Shown: positions 1-4,922 of the stretch, one piece after another
Layout of the letters: each line of letters begins with the position of its first letter
How positions within the stretch are numbered: the stretch's first letter is position 1
Assembly (NCBI GenBank): GCA_026390275.1
Contig: JAPLGF010000190.1
Location: 1 to 7,471 of the forward strand
DNA: 7,471 bases
Origin: Candidatus Atribacteria bacterium
GTDB taxonomy: Bacteria > Atribacterota > Atribacteria > Atribacterales > Atribacteraceae
Reading direction: 5' to 3'
The notes under the pieces: model-generated
What the model was told of the DNA's origin: nothing
Seen by the model: the letters and a program-made list of their open reading frames with translations, nothing else
Databases searched by the model: none
Translations under genes and position numbers: made by a program

Positions 1-29
1 ATCCTGTCTTTCCAGGCTTACCGATCAAG

Positions 30-42
30 CCATTTCAAATGG
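30..42. repeat. 13-nt perfect palindrome upstream of the RelBE pair
   Basis: CCATTT-C-AAATGG is a perfect inverted repeat about 90 bases before the antitoxin start. Many type II TA operons are autorepressed through palindromes in the promoter region, so an operator role is possible. The distance is long for that, and only the symmetry itself is directly seen. Confidence 0.25.
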
Positions 43-51
43 AAATGAGAA

Positions 52-80
52 TTTACGTATCAAATGCGTTAAAATAATAG
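52..80 (+). promoter_or_regulatory. Weak candidate sigma70 promoter for the RelBE pair
   Basis: TTTACG (52-57) and TAATAG (75-80) are separated by 17 bases and would start transcription about 45 bases before the antitoxin start at 133. Both boxes depart from consensus, and overlapping AT-rich alternatives such as TAAAAT at 70-75 exist. The assignment is tentative. Confidence 0.25.
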
Positions 81-132
81 CGAAACAGATTGATACCGTT
101 TTGCAAGAACATTCCGGAAAGGAGGAATGATC

Positions 133-339
133 ATGAGTATGATCAAAGAGGAGCTCCTCCAAAAAGTAGATTCTCTATCAAAACCAGAACTGGAGGAGTT
201 GTTTGATCACATCCGGTGGTTATTGACTGAGAAGGAACACATTAGTGAAGCCGAAAGGAAAGAGCTTCGCGAGGGATTAGAAGAAATTAAACAAGGTGAG
301 TGCCGGCGTTGGCGTGATATCAAAAGAACCGATGTTTGA
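133..339 (+). CDS. RelB-like antitoxin of a type II TA pair
   Basis: This 68-residue acidic, helical protein lies directly before a RelE-fold toxin. The expected role is to bind and neutralise that toxin and, with it, repress the operon. The first half (SKPELEELFDHIRWLL) is a predicted amphipathic helix. The last third, REGLEEIKQGECRRWRDIKR, resembles the toxin-binding tail common in small antitoxins paired with RelE/ParE proteins. ATG codons occur at 127, 133 and 139. The GGAGG at 121-125 is only 1 base from the first but 7 bases from ATG 133, so 133 is chosen. The stop overlaps the toxin start by 8 bases (ATGTTTGA), which implies coupled translation. No DNA-binding domain is obvious by eye. 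The role rests mainly on the C-terminal pattern and the partner. Confidence 0.75.
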   Translation: MSMIKEELLQKVDSLSKPELEELFDHIRWLLTEKEHISEAERKELREGLEEIKQGECRRWRDIKRTDV

Positions 340-586
340 GGTCATCCTTTCCCGGAAAGCTCAACGATATTATGATCGGTTATCAAAGACCGTTGTACGT
401 CGAATTGATGATGCCTTAAAAGAGATGGAAAAAGATCCCTGGAGTGGTGATGTTGTTCCCTTGGAAGGAGAGCCAGGAATTTGGAGAAAACGTGGGGGCG
501 GTTTTCGGATTCTCTTTCAAGTAGACCGAAAATCACAAATGGTAAATATTGCTCTCATCAGACCACGAGGAGACGTGTATAAATAA
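332..586 (+). CDS. RelE/ParE-superfamily toxin
   Basis: This 84-residue basic protein has the RelE fold pattern. It opens with a strand (FEVILSRKAQRYYDRL), continues with a long helix (SKTVVRRIDDALKEM), then the core G-x-W-R-K-R-G-G-G-F-R-I-L-F around residues 51-64, and ends with IALIRPRGDVYK. Members of this family usually act as ribosome-dependent mRNA endonucleases, while the ParE branch poisons gyrase. The basic and tyrosine residues at the C-terminus fit the RelE branch better, but the target cannot be settled here. A GTG at 296 would add 12 residues. ATG 332 is preferred because family members begin directly at the first strand and because it gives the tight 8-base overlap with the antitoxin. 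The gene is full length, with no frameshift or lost core residue seen. Confidence 0.85.
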   Translation: MFEVILSRKAQRYYDRLSKTVVRRIDDALKEMEKDPWSGDVVPLEGEPGIWRKRGGGFRILFQVDRKSQMVNIALIRPRGDVYK

Positions 587-687
587 GGTTACAACGGGCA
601 ACGATAAATAATTCTGTCTGGGACTGATATTTTGCCTGGTGGATATAAATAAACTTCAAAACGCATTTTATCTTTTAGAATTGTTTT

Positions 688-760
688 AACCATTAACCTA
701 TAAAGGGATACTGGGATTTGAACTTGCCAAAGGCTTGATTTATGAGTTGACAAATACACA
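688..760 (+). repeat. Dispersed 73-bp repeat, copy A
   Basis: This copy runs from AACCATTAACC to CAAATACACA and contains two TTGCCAAAT-like units (CTTGCCAAAG and GTTGACAAAT). It matches the inverted copy at 6655-6726 at most positions by eye, with the same two end points, and the partial copy at about 3670-3727. There is no coding potential. It could be a small non-autonomous element (MITE-like) or an IS terminus; the family is not recognised. Confidence 0.65.
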
Positions 761-815
761 TCCTGCCTTCAAGAATTGAGTTCTGCTTCTGCACGATACC
801 GGATTATTTTGGAAG

Positions 816-858
816 TGGATCACTATTTTCCTGGCGTTTTTCTTATTTTTGGATCACT
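816..858. repeat. TGGATCACT direct repeats, possible IS21-family end remnant
   Basis: TGGATCACT occurs at 816-824 (within AAGTGGATCACT) and again at 850-858, 34 bases apart. IS21-family elements carry several internal repeats near each end that contain a GTGGATCA-type core. No istA or istB sequence lies nearby, so this would be a solo end left after loss of the element. The family assignment rests only on this motif. Confidence 0.35.
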
Positions 859-1017
859 TTTATCTTAGCTTTTATACTATAAGGGAGTACATTTTAAAGA
901 GCGCCGGACTCTGAATGCATAAGCGGATTTTTTAAGGGGAATGGGTGAGTACAAATCGCTTTTTAAAGCAATTGTTGGGTGGCTATTGTACATTAGTCAG
1001 AAAAAGAACAATTAAAT

Positions 1018-1039
1018 CAGCTTTAAAATTATAAAGCTG
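1018..1039 (-). terminator. AT-rich hairpin downstream of the oxidoreductase
   Basis: CAGCTTTA (1018-1025) and TAAAGCTG (1032-1039) form a perfect 8-bp stem with a 6-base loop. On the - strand it is followed by a moderately U-rich tract. It lies about 107 bases past the oxidoreductase stop. As an intrinsic terminator it is weak, with few GC pairs and an interrupted U run. Confidence 0.3.
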
Positions 1040-1145
1040 GGGTCAAACAAATCCTTTTTTGCGGTATATGCTTGTTTCAAAATGATGCGAAATTGTGGGC
1101 AAGAAAAGCCACATAGAATATATGATCTTTCTAATCTAACCAACC

Positions 1146-2675
1146 TCAAGATCGAGTTGCGTCTAGCTCGACAATGGTCCGGAACTTACCCCCATCTTCC
1201 TTGCAGAGTGCCCGTACCAACCGGCGTGCCGACATCAAACTGCTTGGTAAGCCGCCCCCGGGCTCTACCCATTGTCCGCACATATAGAAGTTCTGCACAC
1301 CGGGCAGGGTCTGCCGCATGGGCTTGAGCAAGCTGACCGAATTTTGCGGAGTGATCAACCAGCCCTCAAAACAGCCTTTCCAGTTGCCTGTGTAGCGCTC
1401 AAAGGTGAGAGGTGTCGCCACGTCTACCATTTCTACCTGTTGGGAGATGCCGGGGAATCGTTGGTTTAGCAGATCTATGACCGTGTGCCCCACCTGGTCC
1501 TTCTTTACTTCGTATGCCGTCCGGTCCGGTGCTAATTCTTTCCAATACTCATAACTGCTGGGCATCATCACCACCAAGCTAGTCTTGCCGACCGGGGCTA
1601 GGGTTGGATCCTGATTGAAAATGTGGACTGACAATCGGTCTCGCACTTCGTCTCCAATCTCGGTCGGTTGACGAAGCGGGAAACTCAGGCCTGAGACCGA
1701 TTGGGGCTCATTGGCGAATGAGCGGTTCACCCCCAAACCCACGAACAACAGTGATGGAAATGTAGGCCATTTCGCATAGCGCTCTTTGGTCTCTTCATCG
1801 GCATATTTCTCATCAAGCATCTTGAAAATGGTGGTATATCCATCGGCAGCGGAGATGACCCGTCCGGCGAAATGCTCACTCCCATCCGCCAGGCGGACCC
1901 CTATTGCTTTATTGCCTTCTACTAAAATCTTGATGACGCGGCTATCGTAGTGGATGGATCCACCCCGATTGAGGTCACGCTTGGCCATGGCGAGTGACAT
2001 AGGCAACGAACCACCAATGGGATAGCCTGCATTCTGGTTGTGCAGGAAGGCAAAGGTAAAGAGCATAAAAAACATAGAAAATTCCGGTAACCACATCTCT
2101 CGCAACGCACCACGGATTACTGGGTCCTGGAAACGCTTGACAAATTCCCCGGTGGTGATCCTCATCCACTCTTGCATTTTTCGGCCTTTGGTTGCGAGGA
2201 GCAGCCCGAGCTTTAGCTTTTTTTGCAGGCGCTTGAGCAGCGGATCGGATTCGGAAGGTTGATCAAACGCCAAGCACAACCGAATACCCTGGATAAATTG
2301 ACAGGTCGCCTTGGCATCCTGCGGTGAAAACTCGAGCAGGTGCTTTTCCAGCTTGTCCACGTTCGTAAAAAGGGTGAAAGTGCGTCCATCGCTACCCTCG
2401 TAGCGCATGAATTCTTCTGCATTGACGAATTCCCGCCCCTGGGCAATACCGACCTCTTCCCAATAACGGTACATACCACTCTTAGGTGAAGAGCCCACTA
2501 ACCAGTGGATACAGCCGTCAATGGTATACCCCTTGTGCTTCCAAGCAGTGCACAAGCCACCAGGAAGGTTGTGCATCTCAAAAATCTGGGTGTGGTAACC
2601 GTTCATTTGAGCATAAATCCCGGCCGAAAGCCCCCCAAACCCGGCACCAATAATGATGATGGATTTATCTATCAT
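1146..2675 (-). CDS. CrtI/phytoene-desaturase-family FAD-dependent oxidoreductase
   Basis: This 509-residue flavoprotein belongs to the phytoene dehydrogenase/RetSat-like group of NAD(P)/FAD amine-oxidase-fold enzymes. The N-terminal dinucleotide site is clear: GAGFGG at residues 10-15 after four isoleucines, the acidic ribose-binding Glu33 (IFEMHNLPGG), and GG at 39-40. GCIHW follows at 54-58. The family's C-terminal FAD motif appears as YMCGQWVEPGGGLP (464-477), followed by SSLMSARRLV. Length is normal and the frame is unbroken. ATG 2675 is supported by GGGGAG 6-7 bases upstream. Family members saturate or desaturate carotenoids, retinoids and other polyenes. The substrate here is unknown, and no crtB or other isoprenoid gene is adjacent. 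Sampled GC (about 54%) is well above the flanks, which suggests separate acquisition. It stands alone between TA modules and converges on the RelE gene. Confidence 0.88.
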   Translation of the reverse strand: MIDKSIIIIGAGFGGLSAGIYAQMNGYHTQIFEMHNLPGGLCTAWKHKGYTIDGCIHWLVGSSPKSGMYRYWEEVGIAQGREFVNAEEFMRYEGSDGRTFTLFTNVDKLEKHLLEFSPQDAKATCQFIQGIRLCLAFDQPSESDPLLKRLQKKLKLGLLLATKGRKMQEWMRITTGEFVKRFQDPVIRGALREMWLPEFSMFFMLFTFAFLHNQNAGYPIGGSLPMSLAMAKRDLNRGGSIHYDSRVIKILVEGNKAIGVRLADGSEHFAGRVISAADGYTTIFKMLDEKYADEETKERYAKWPTFPSLLFVGLGVNRSFANEPQSVSGLSFPLRQPTEIGDEVRDRLSVHIFNQDPTLAPVGKTSLVVMMPSSYEYWKELAPDRTAYEVKKDQVGHTVIDLLNQRFPGISQQVEMVDVATPLTFERYTGNWKGCFEGWLITPQNSVSLLKPMRQTLPGVQNFYMCGQWVEPGGGLPSSLMSARRLVRALCKEDGGKFRTIVELDATRS

Positions 2676-2714
2676 GCTCGTCTCCCCGTTAAAAAATGAC
2701 TTAATTAATGATAC

Positions 2715-2742
2715 ATAATATTATTGCATAATACTATTGCAA
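2715..2742 (-). promoter_or_regulatory. Promoter of the oxidoreductase, on a 13-bp tandem repeat
   Basis: On the - strand, TTGCAA (2742-2737) and TATTAT (2720-2715) lie 16 bases apart and would start transcription about 30 bases before ATG 2675. The same bases are two head-to-tail 13-mers, ATAATATTATTGC (2715-2727) and ATAATACTATTGC (2728-2740), with 12 of 13 positions identical. A regulator binding both units would cover both promoter boxes, so an operator is plausible. No regulator gene is adjacent. Confidence 0.5.
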
Positions 2743-2796
2743 GTGTAACCAAAAGGGTCAGAACTTGAATCGTGAATTGACTCATTTCCCAATCCC
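2743..2796 (+). repeat. 54-bp direct repeat, copy 1
   Basis: This copy starts GTGTAACCAAAAGGGTCAGA and ends CATTTCCCAATCCC. All 54 bases are identical to 3549-3602. Weaker similarity continues after a same-length 17-base spacer into GGTGCCTGGCA (2814) here and GGCACCATGCA (3620) in the other copy. The GGGTCAGAACTTGAAT core recalls sequences I associate with REP/RAYT (Y1 transposase-linked) repeats. That link comes from memory and was not tested. Confidence 0.85.
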
Positions 2797-2813
2797 TTCT
2801 TTATAAACTGAAC

Positions 2814-2825
2814 GGTGCCTGGCAA
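2814..2825. repeat. GGTGCCTGGCA palindrome-type repeat
   Basis: GGTGCCTGGCAA is a member of the GGTGCCTGGCACC family also seen at 3473, 4413, 4761 and 6948. It lies 17 bases after the 54-bp repeat and has lost the last bases of the right arm. Confidence 0.65.
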
Positions 2826-2970
2826 TCAAAGATTTAAATCCATCGCCAACCATGATGGCAATTGAAATGATAAACCTATATATAAAAGAGAGGCACCCGA
2901 TGGTTCCCAGTCTACCAGACAATCTGACGAATGAACACGGATTGCGCATGATCTCATCCTTAATATATGG

Positions 2971-2976
2971 TATAAT
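2971..2976 (+). promoter_or_regulatory. -10 box candidate for the VapB gene
   Basis: A perfect TATAAT lies 24 bases before ATG 3001. Transcription would begin near 2983, which excludes the ATG at 2977 as a start. TTGCGC at 2942-2947 is 23 bases away, too far for a normal -35 box, so the promoter may be weak or activator-dependent. Confidence 0.4.
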
Positions 2977-3000
2977 ATGGCAAAAATGGCAGGTTTATCA

Positions 3001-3240
3001 ATGAAGACAACGATAGGAGAAGGTGGCAGGTTGGTCATTCCAGCCGCCTACCGAAAAGCATTAGGACTCAAACCGGGGGACGAAGTGCTTCTGATGCTCG
3101 AAGATGGAGAGATCAGGATGATGAGCACCCGCCAGGCAATCGCACGGGCACAGGCTCTTCTTCGATGCTATATTCCCGAAGGTCGAAGCCTGTCCCAGGA
3201 ACTCATCCAGGAGCGACGAGAAGAGGCGTCCCGTGCCTGA
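3001..3240 (+). CDS. VapB-type antitoxin, SpoVT-AbrB domain
   Basis: This 79-residue protein has an N-terminal swapped-hairpin AbrB/MazE-type DNA-binding domain (residues 1-45; TTIGEGGRLVIPAAYRKALG then KPGDEVLLMLEDGEIRM). The C-terminal toxin-binding tail is YIPEGRSLSQELIQERREEA. Both halves match VapB antitoxins, which bind the PIN-domain RNase VapC and repress the operon. Upstream in-frame ATGs occur at 2977 and 2986. ATG 3001 is preferred because family members start at this MKTTI-like position and because a TATAAT at 2971-2976 puts the likely transcript start after 2977. The ribosome binding site is weak (CAGG, about 8 bases upstream). The stop overlaps the VapC remnant start by 8 bases (GTGCCTGA). 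The antitoxin appears intact although its toxin is not. Confidence 0.88.
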   Translation: MKTTIGEGGRLVIPAAYRKALGLKPGDEVLLMLEDGEIRMMSTRQAIARAQALLRCYIPEGRSLSQELIQERREEASRA

Positions 3241-3412
3241 AGTCCAGGCATACCAGGCGGGGTTTCTGCGTACCGCAACCCAGAACAGGGGTGTTTCATT
3301 AGGCGATCGGGCGTGCTTGAGCTTGGCGAAAATGCTCGGCGTGGCGGCATTCACCGCAGATAGGGCCTGGATGGGGCTTTCTAGCGGGGTAACAATCAAA
3401 GTAATACGCTAA
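3233..3412 (+). pseudogene. VapC PIN-domain toxin with a large in-frame internal deletion
   Basis: Starting at GTG 3233, which overlaps the VapB stop by 8 bases, a frame of 59 residues runs to TAA 3410-3412. It begins MPEV, as VapC proteins of this group often do, then passes directly into AYQAGFLRTATQNRGVSLGD. It ends with RACLSLAKMLGV, AFTADRAW and GVTIKVIR, which are recognisable as the C-terminal half of a PIN domain. Full-length VapC is about 130 residues, so about 70 codons are missing after residue 4. They include the first catalytic Asp (the V-x-D-A-S-A motif) and the central Glu. Asp25 (GDRAC) and Asp43 (TADRAW) remain. RNase activity should be lost. The frame is still open, so a short peptide could be made. 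I infer a deletion rather than a novel small gene because both ends match family ends. Confidence 0.82.
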
Positions 3413-3472
3413 AACTCGATATTCCTCCCACCCTACCGTCGAATCCCGGTGGTAACCCGCAAACAATTTCTG

Positions 3473-3484
3473 GGTGCCTGGGAT
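3473..3484. repeat. Degenerate GGTGCCTGG repeat
   Basis: GGTGCCTGGGAT keeps the left arm and centre of the GGTGCCTGGCACC palindrome but lacks the right arm. It lies about 65 bases before the second 54-bp repeat. Confidence 0.4.
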
Positions 3485-3548
3485 CATACCTCTTTTTGCA
3501 GCGCTATCACTGGATGTGCCTGATGTGGTGGGGCTTTAAAAAAAAGGC

Positions 3549-3602
3549 GTGTAACCAAAAGGGTCAGAACTTGAATCGTGAATTGACTCATTTCCCAATC
3601 CC
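3549..3602 (+). repeat. 54-bp direct repeat, copy 2
   Basis: This copy is identical over 54 bases to 2743-2796 and in the same orientation, with an offset of 806 bp. The VapBC module lies between the two copies. Related but decayed sequence follows both copies, with GGCACCATGCA at 3620-3630 here, so the original unit was probably about 82 bp. Confidence 0.85.
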
Positions 3603-3669
3603 CCCTCAATAAACATAAAGGCACCATGCATTCCTTATGAAGCGAAGGAATTGTGGAAGCAGTCATTAT

Positions 3670-3727
3670 CCATTAAAGATGCTGGGAATTTTAACCTGCC
3701 AAATGCTGGATTTTTTAATTGCCAAAA
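3670..3727 (+). repeat. Dispersed 73-bp repeat, partial copy B
   Basis: CCATTAAAGATGCTGGGAAT, then TTAACCTGCCAAATGCTGGA and TTGCCAAA follow the same order as copies A (688-760) and C (6655-6726). The left end has lost a few bases and the right end diverges after TTGCCAAA, so this is a decayed copy. Confidence 0.55.
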
Positions 3728-3819
3728 CCTGTATGTGGGATTTGAAGAAGTTAACAAAGCAATCGTACCTTTCAATCTTTCTTTATTTAAGGGGAGAAGT
3801 TAATAAATTCAGAATAGAA

Positions 3820-3841
3820 ATTTGAAAAAAGCGAGGCTTTT
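3820..3841 (-). terminator. Intrinsic terminator on the HicA stop codon
   Basis: On the - strand, AAAAGC-CTC-GCTTTT forms a 6-bp stem with a 3-base loop, and the final arm runs on into TTcaaattt to give a U-rich tail. It overlaps the last two bases of the hicA stop codon, so the operon ends immediately. The stem is short but well placed. Confidence 0.55.
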
Positions 3842-4064
3842 AGGAATGAATCATTTTTATCCAATCCTCTCTTGATATATCGGCTTGTCTGAGTATTCGC
3901 ATGAGAAGATCAGGACTTATTTCTTTTCTGTGGGGATTGGGGAGAGTTATCCGAAGATTTTCTTTCACCATATAAAGGTGTTTTCCTCCGGAAAAAGGTC
4001 CTTTAAAACCAAATGTTCTTAAAATTCGAACTAACTCAAGGAAGGATACTGCTCTTAACTTCAT
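3840..4064 (-). CDS. hicA: HicA-family mRNA interferase toxin
   Basis: This 74-residue protein has the HicA double-stranded-RNA-binding-like fold. The segments are a first helix (SFLELVRILRTFGF), then SGGKHLYM with the conserved His29 in the position of the catalytic histidine of the usual G-S-H motif, then the strand LRITLPNPHRKEISPDLLMR. It ends with ILRQADISREDWIKM. HicA toxins cut mRNA independently of the ribosome or inhibit translation. Glycine-lysine replaces the usual Gly-Ser before the histidine, which is tolerated variation. The ATG overlaps the HicB stop by 4 bases (ATGA), so it is coupled downstream of its antitoxin. Antitoxin-first order is the less common arrangement for HicAB pairs. 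A terminator lies right at the stop codon. Length is normal for the family. Confidence 0.88.
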   Translation of the reverse strand: MKLRAVSFLELVRILRTFGFKGPFSGGKHLYMVKENLRITLPNPHRKEISPDLLMRILRQADISREDWIKMIHS

Positions 4065-4315
4065 GAATTGATAATAGATTCAGATACGAAATCAATACTT
4101 TTATTTCCAAGATTAGGGATTGGGAGTTCCTTTTTAATGCTCAAGAGAATCCATCCCTCAATGGTTTCTCTGAGGTTCCTCCGGCATTCTTCCAATGTGG
4201 AACCTGAAGCCCATACTCCGGGAAGTTCTTTTACTTCCCCATAAAAAGGTTCTTCATCATCGATAATTTCATAGTGAGCTCGATTAAGGGCTTCTTCAAT
4301 ATATTCGATAAGCAC
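4061..4315 (-). CDS. hicB: HicB-family antitoxin
   Basis: This 84-residue protein shows the HicB partial RNase H-like fold. It has strands around EEPFYGEVKE, the family signature ELPGVWASGSTLEEC at residues 30-44, and a following helix (RRNLRETIEGWILLSIKK). It neutralises HicA, encoded directly downstream with a 4-base ATGA overlap. The start is a GTG at 4315-4313, supported by GGAGGG at 4330-4325, 9 bases away. An ATG inside that gap is out of frame and runs into a stop quickly. The protein is the short form. No separate C-terminal ribbon-helix-helix or helix-turn-helix domain is seen, so DNA binding, if any, is uncertain. Its codons are AT-rich like the flanking spacers. Confidence 0.87.
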   Translation of the reverse strand: MLIEYIEEALNRAHYEIIDDEEPFYGEVKELPGVWASGSTLEECRRNLRETIEGWILLSIKKELPIPNLGNKSIDFVSESIINS

Positions 4316-4406
4316 CTAGCATATCCCTCCAAATTATATGGTTAATTAATTCTATCATATTTTAGTTTCTTTCTCTCTTCCTTGTATTGAATTATCTTAT
4401 TAATAA

Positions 4407-4430
4407 CTTAATGGTGCCTGGCACTCAGTT
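4407..4430. repeat. 24-bp repeat carrying the GGTGCCTGGCAC palindrome
   Basis: CTTAATGGTGCCTGGCACTC followed by AGTT is identical over 24 bases to 6942-6965. The core GGTGCCTGGCACT at 4413-4425 is one base short of a perfect palindrome. It lies about 20 bases outside the likely right end of the IS256 remnant. Confidence 0.8.
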
Positions 4431-4446
4431 GTTCGGGAAAAAAGAG

Positions 4447-4757
4447 AGCTATTGTCAAATGTTGTGTTTAGGAAAGAATCAGGCGGCGTCTTCATCTTTC
4501 TGCACTCCATTGACAAATTTGACATCATCCACAACTAATGAAAGCAACTTCACTCCCTCCAACTTTTGCCAGGAATTTTCAGCTGAGAGAGCAAGACGAT
4601 AGACCATAGATAGAAGAGAGAATCGAGAAAGACATCCTTTGGTTTTATCAGTCCGGAGTCGGACGGTGGCAAAGGTAGATTCAATGGGGTTAGTGGTCCG
4701 GAGATGTTTCCAGTGTTCAGCAGGAAAATCGTAGAAGGTGAGAAGAGAAGAAGTTAT
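4447..4757 (-). mobile_element. IS256-family remnant: transposase C-terminus plus right end
   Basis: Only the last part of an IS256/Mutator-type element remains. It covers the 3' end of the transposase gene and a terminal segment whose - strand reads TAAACACAACATTTGACAAT, which resembles the ends of IS256 elements (ACACAACATT..TTGACA). The left side stops close to the GGTGCCTGGCACC palindrome at 4761-4773. No matching left end is seen, so the element cannot move by itself. Confidence 0.7.
4479..4757 (-). pseudogene. IS256-family transposase, C-terminal fragment
   Basis: About 90 residues match the end of IS256-family DDE transposases: LLTFYDFPAEHWKHLRTTNP, IESTFATVRLRTDKTKGCLS, then SMVYRLALSAENSWQKLEG and VKFVNGV before the stop. 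The Glu in NPIES corresponds to the third catalytic acidic residue. Full-length members have about 400 residues, so roughly three quarters, including both catalytic Asp residues, is gone. The open frame can be extended upstream to a TTG at 4775 through MVPGTYI, but those residues are encoded by the GGTGCCTGGCACC repeat and are not transposase. Family similarity begins near SLLTFYDF (about 4742). It is transcribed in the same direction as the genes on either side but has no promoter of its own. Confidence 0.88.
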
Positions 4758-4760
4758 ATA

Positions 4761-4788
4761 GGTGCCTGGCACCAAGTTATCAAGTTAT
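4761..4788. repeat. Perfect GGTGCCTGGCACC palindrome with an 8-bp tandem repeat
   Basis: GGTGCC-T-GGCACC (4761-4773) is a perfect 13-base inverted repeat. It is followed by CAAGTTAT twice in tandem (4773-4780 and 4781-4788). The copy at 6948 has the same arrangement with CAGTTATTAA twice. The palindrome sits at the cut edge of the IS256 transposase fragment. Confidence 0.8.
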
Positions 4789-4897
4789 TATTTTGGAATC
4801 GGGGGAATTCGGCCGGGGAAAGGAAAACATTCGCGCTGATGAGAGCCTGGTGTTGGTGCAAGTCAATTCGACCAAAAAGGAGGGGTATTTTCATTAA

Positions 4898-4922
4898 AAA
4901 ACCCTTTAAAATCAAGGGTTTT
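4898..4922 (-). terminator. Intrinsic terminator of the abiEi-abiEii operon
   Basis: AAAACCCTT (4898-4906) and AAGGGTTTT (4914-4922) form a perfect 9-bp stem with a 7-base loop. On the - strand the right arm continues as GGGTTTTTTAATG, giving a run of six Ts. It begins on the last base of the AbiEii stop codon. On the + strand the hairpin is not followed by a T run of note. Confidence 0.8.

Larger units (their letters stand above)
587..1145. other. Gene-free spacer, 559 bases
   Basis: No convincing gene is seen between the RelE toxin and the oxidoreductase, which run convergently. The stretch is AT-rich. It holds one copy of a 73-bp dispersed repeat (688-760), a pair of TGGATCACT repeats resembling an IS21-family end (816-858), and an AT-rich hairpin (1018-1039). 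A 24-codon open frame at 941-1015 has AAGGGG only about 2 bases ahead of its ATG, too close for a good ribosome binding site, and shows no recognisable sequence. No strong terminator follows the toxin gene. Confidence 0.6.
2676..3000. other. Divergent intergenic region, 325 bases
   Basis: This region separates the divergently transcribed oxidoreductase and VapB genes. From left to right it contains the oxidoreductase promoter, a 54-bp repeat (2743-2796) abutting its -35 box, a GGTGCCTGGCA motif (2814-2824), and a TATAAT at 2971-2976 just before the VapB gene. The bases between about 2830 and 2965 show no gene or clear structure. Confidence 0.6.
3413..3839. other. Repeat-bearing spacer, 427 bases
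   Basis: This spacer lies between the VapC remnant and the HicA stop, which are convergent. It holds a GGTGCCTGG variant (3473-3484), the second 54-bp repeat (3549-3602), a 7-bp hairpin ATTCCTT/AAGGAAT (3630-3651), a partial copy of the 73-bp repeat (about 3670-3727), and the HicA terminator at its right end. No gene is recognised. The open frame at 3637-3825 runs through the repeat and resembles no known protein. Confidence 0.6.

Noticed and set aside
296..331. GTG start at 296 that would lengthen the RelE toxin by 12 residues
   Set aside because: Family members begin at the first strand, and ATG 332 gives the normal short overlap with the antitoxin stop. The extra residues resemble nothing in the family.
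941..1015. 24-codon + strand frame with AAGGGG just upstream
   Set aside because: Spacing to the ATG is only about 2 bases, and the product is unrecognisable.
1082..1327. 81-codon + strand frame
   Set aside because: It lies mostly antisense within the oxidoreductase gene and shows no protein-like features.
3061..3399. 112-codon - strand frame
   Set aside because: It is antisense to VapB and the VapC remnant, both of which have clear family signatures on the other strand.
4333..4338. TATAAT on the - strand as the -10 box of hicB
   Set aside because: Transcription would start inside the GGAGGG ribosome binding site at 4330-4325, and no -35 box is seen. The true promoter is probably further upstream.
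4387..4602. 71-codon + strand frame containing MVPGTQLF
   Set aside because: It runs through the palindromic repeat and is then antisense to the IS256 transposase fragment.
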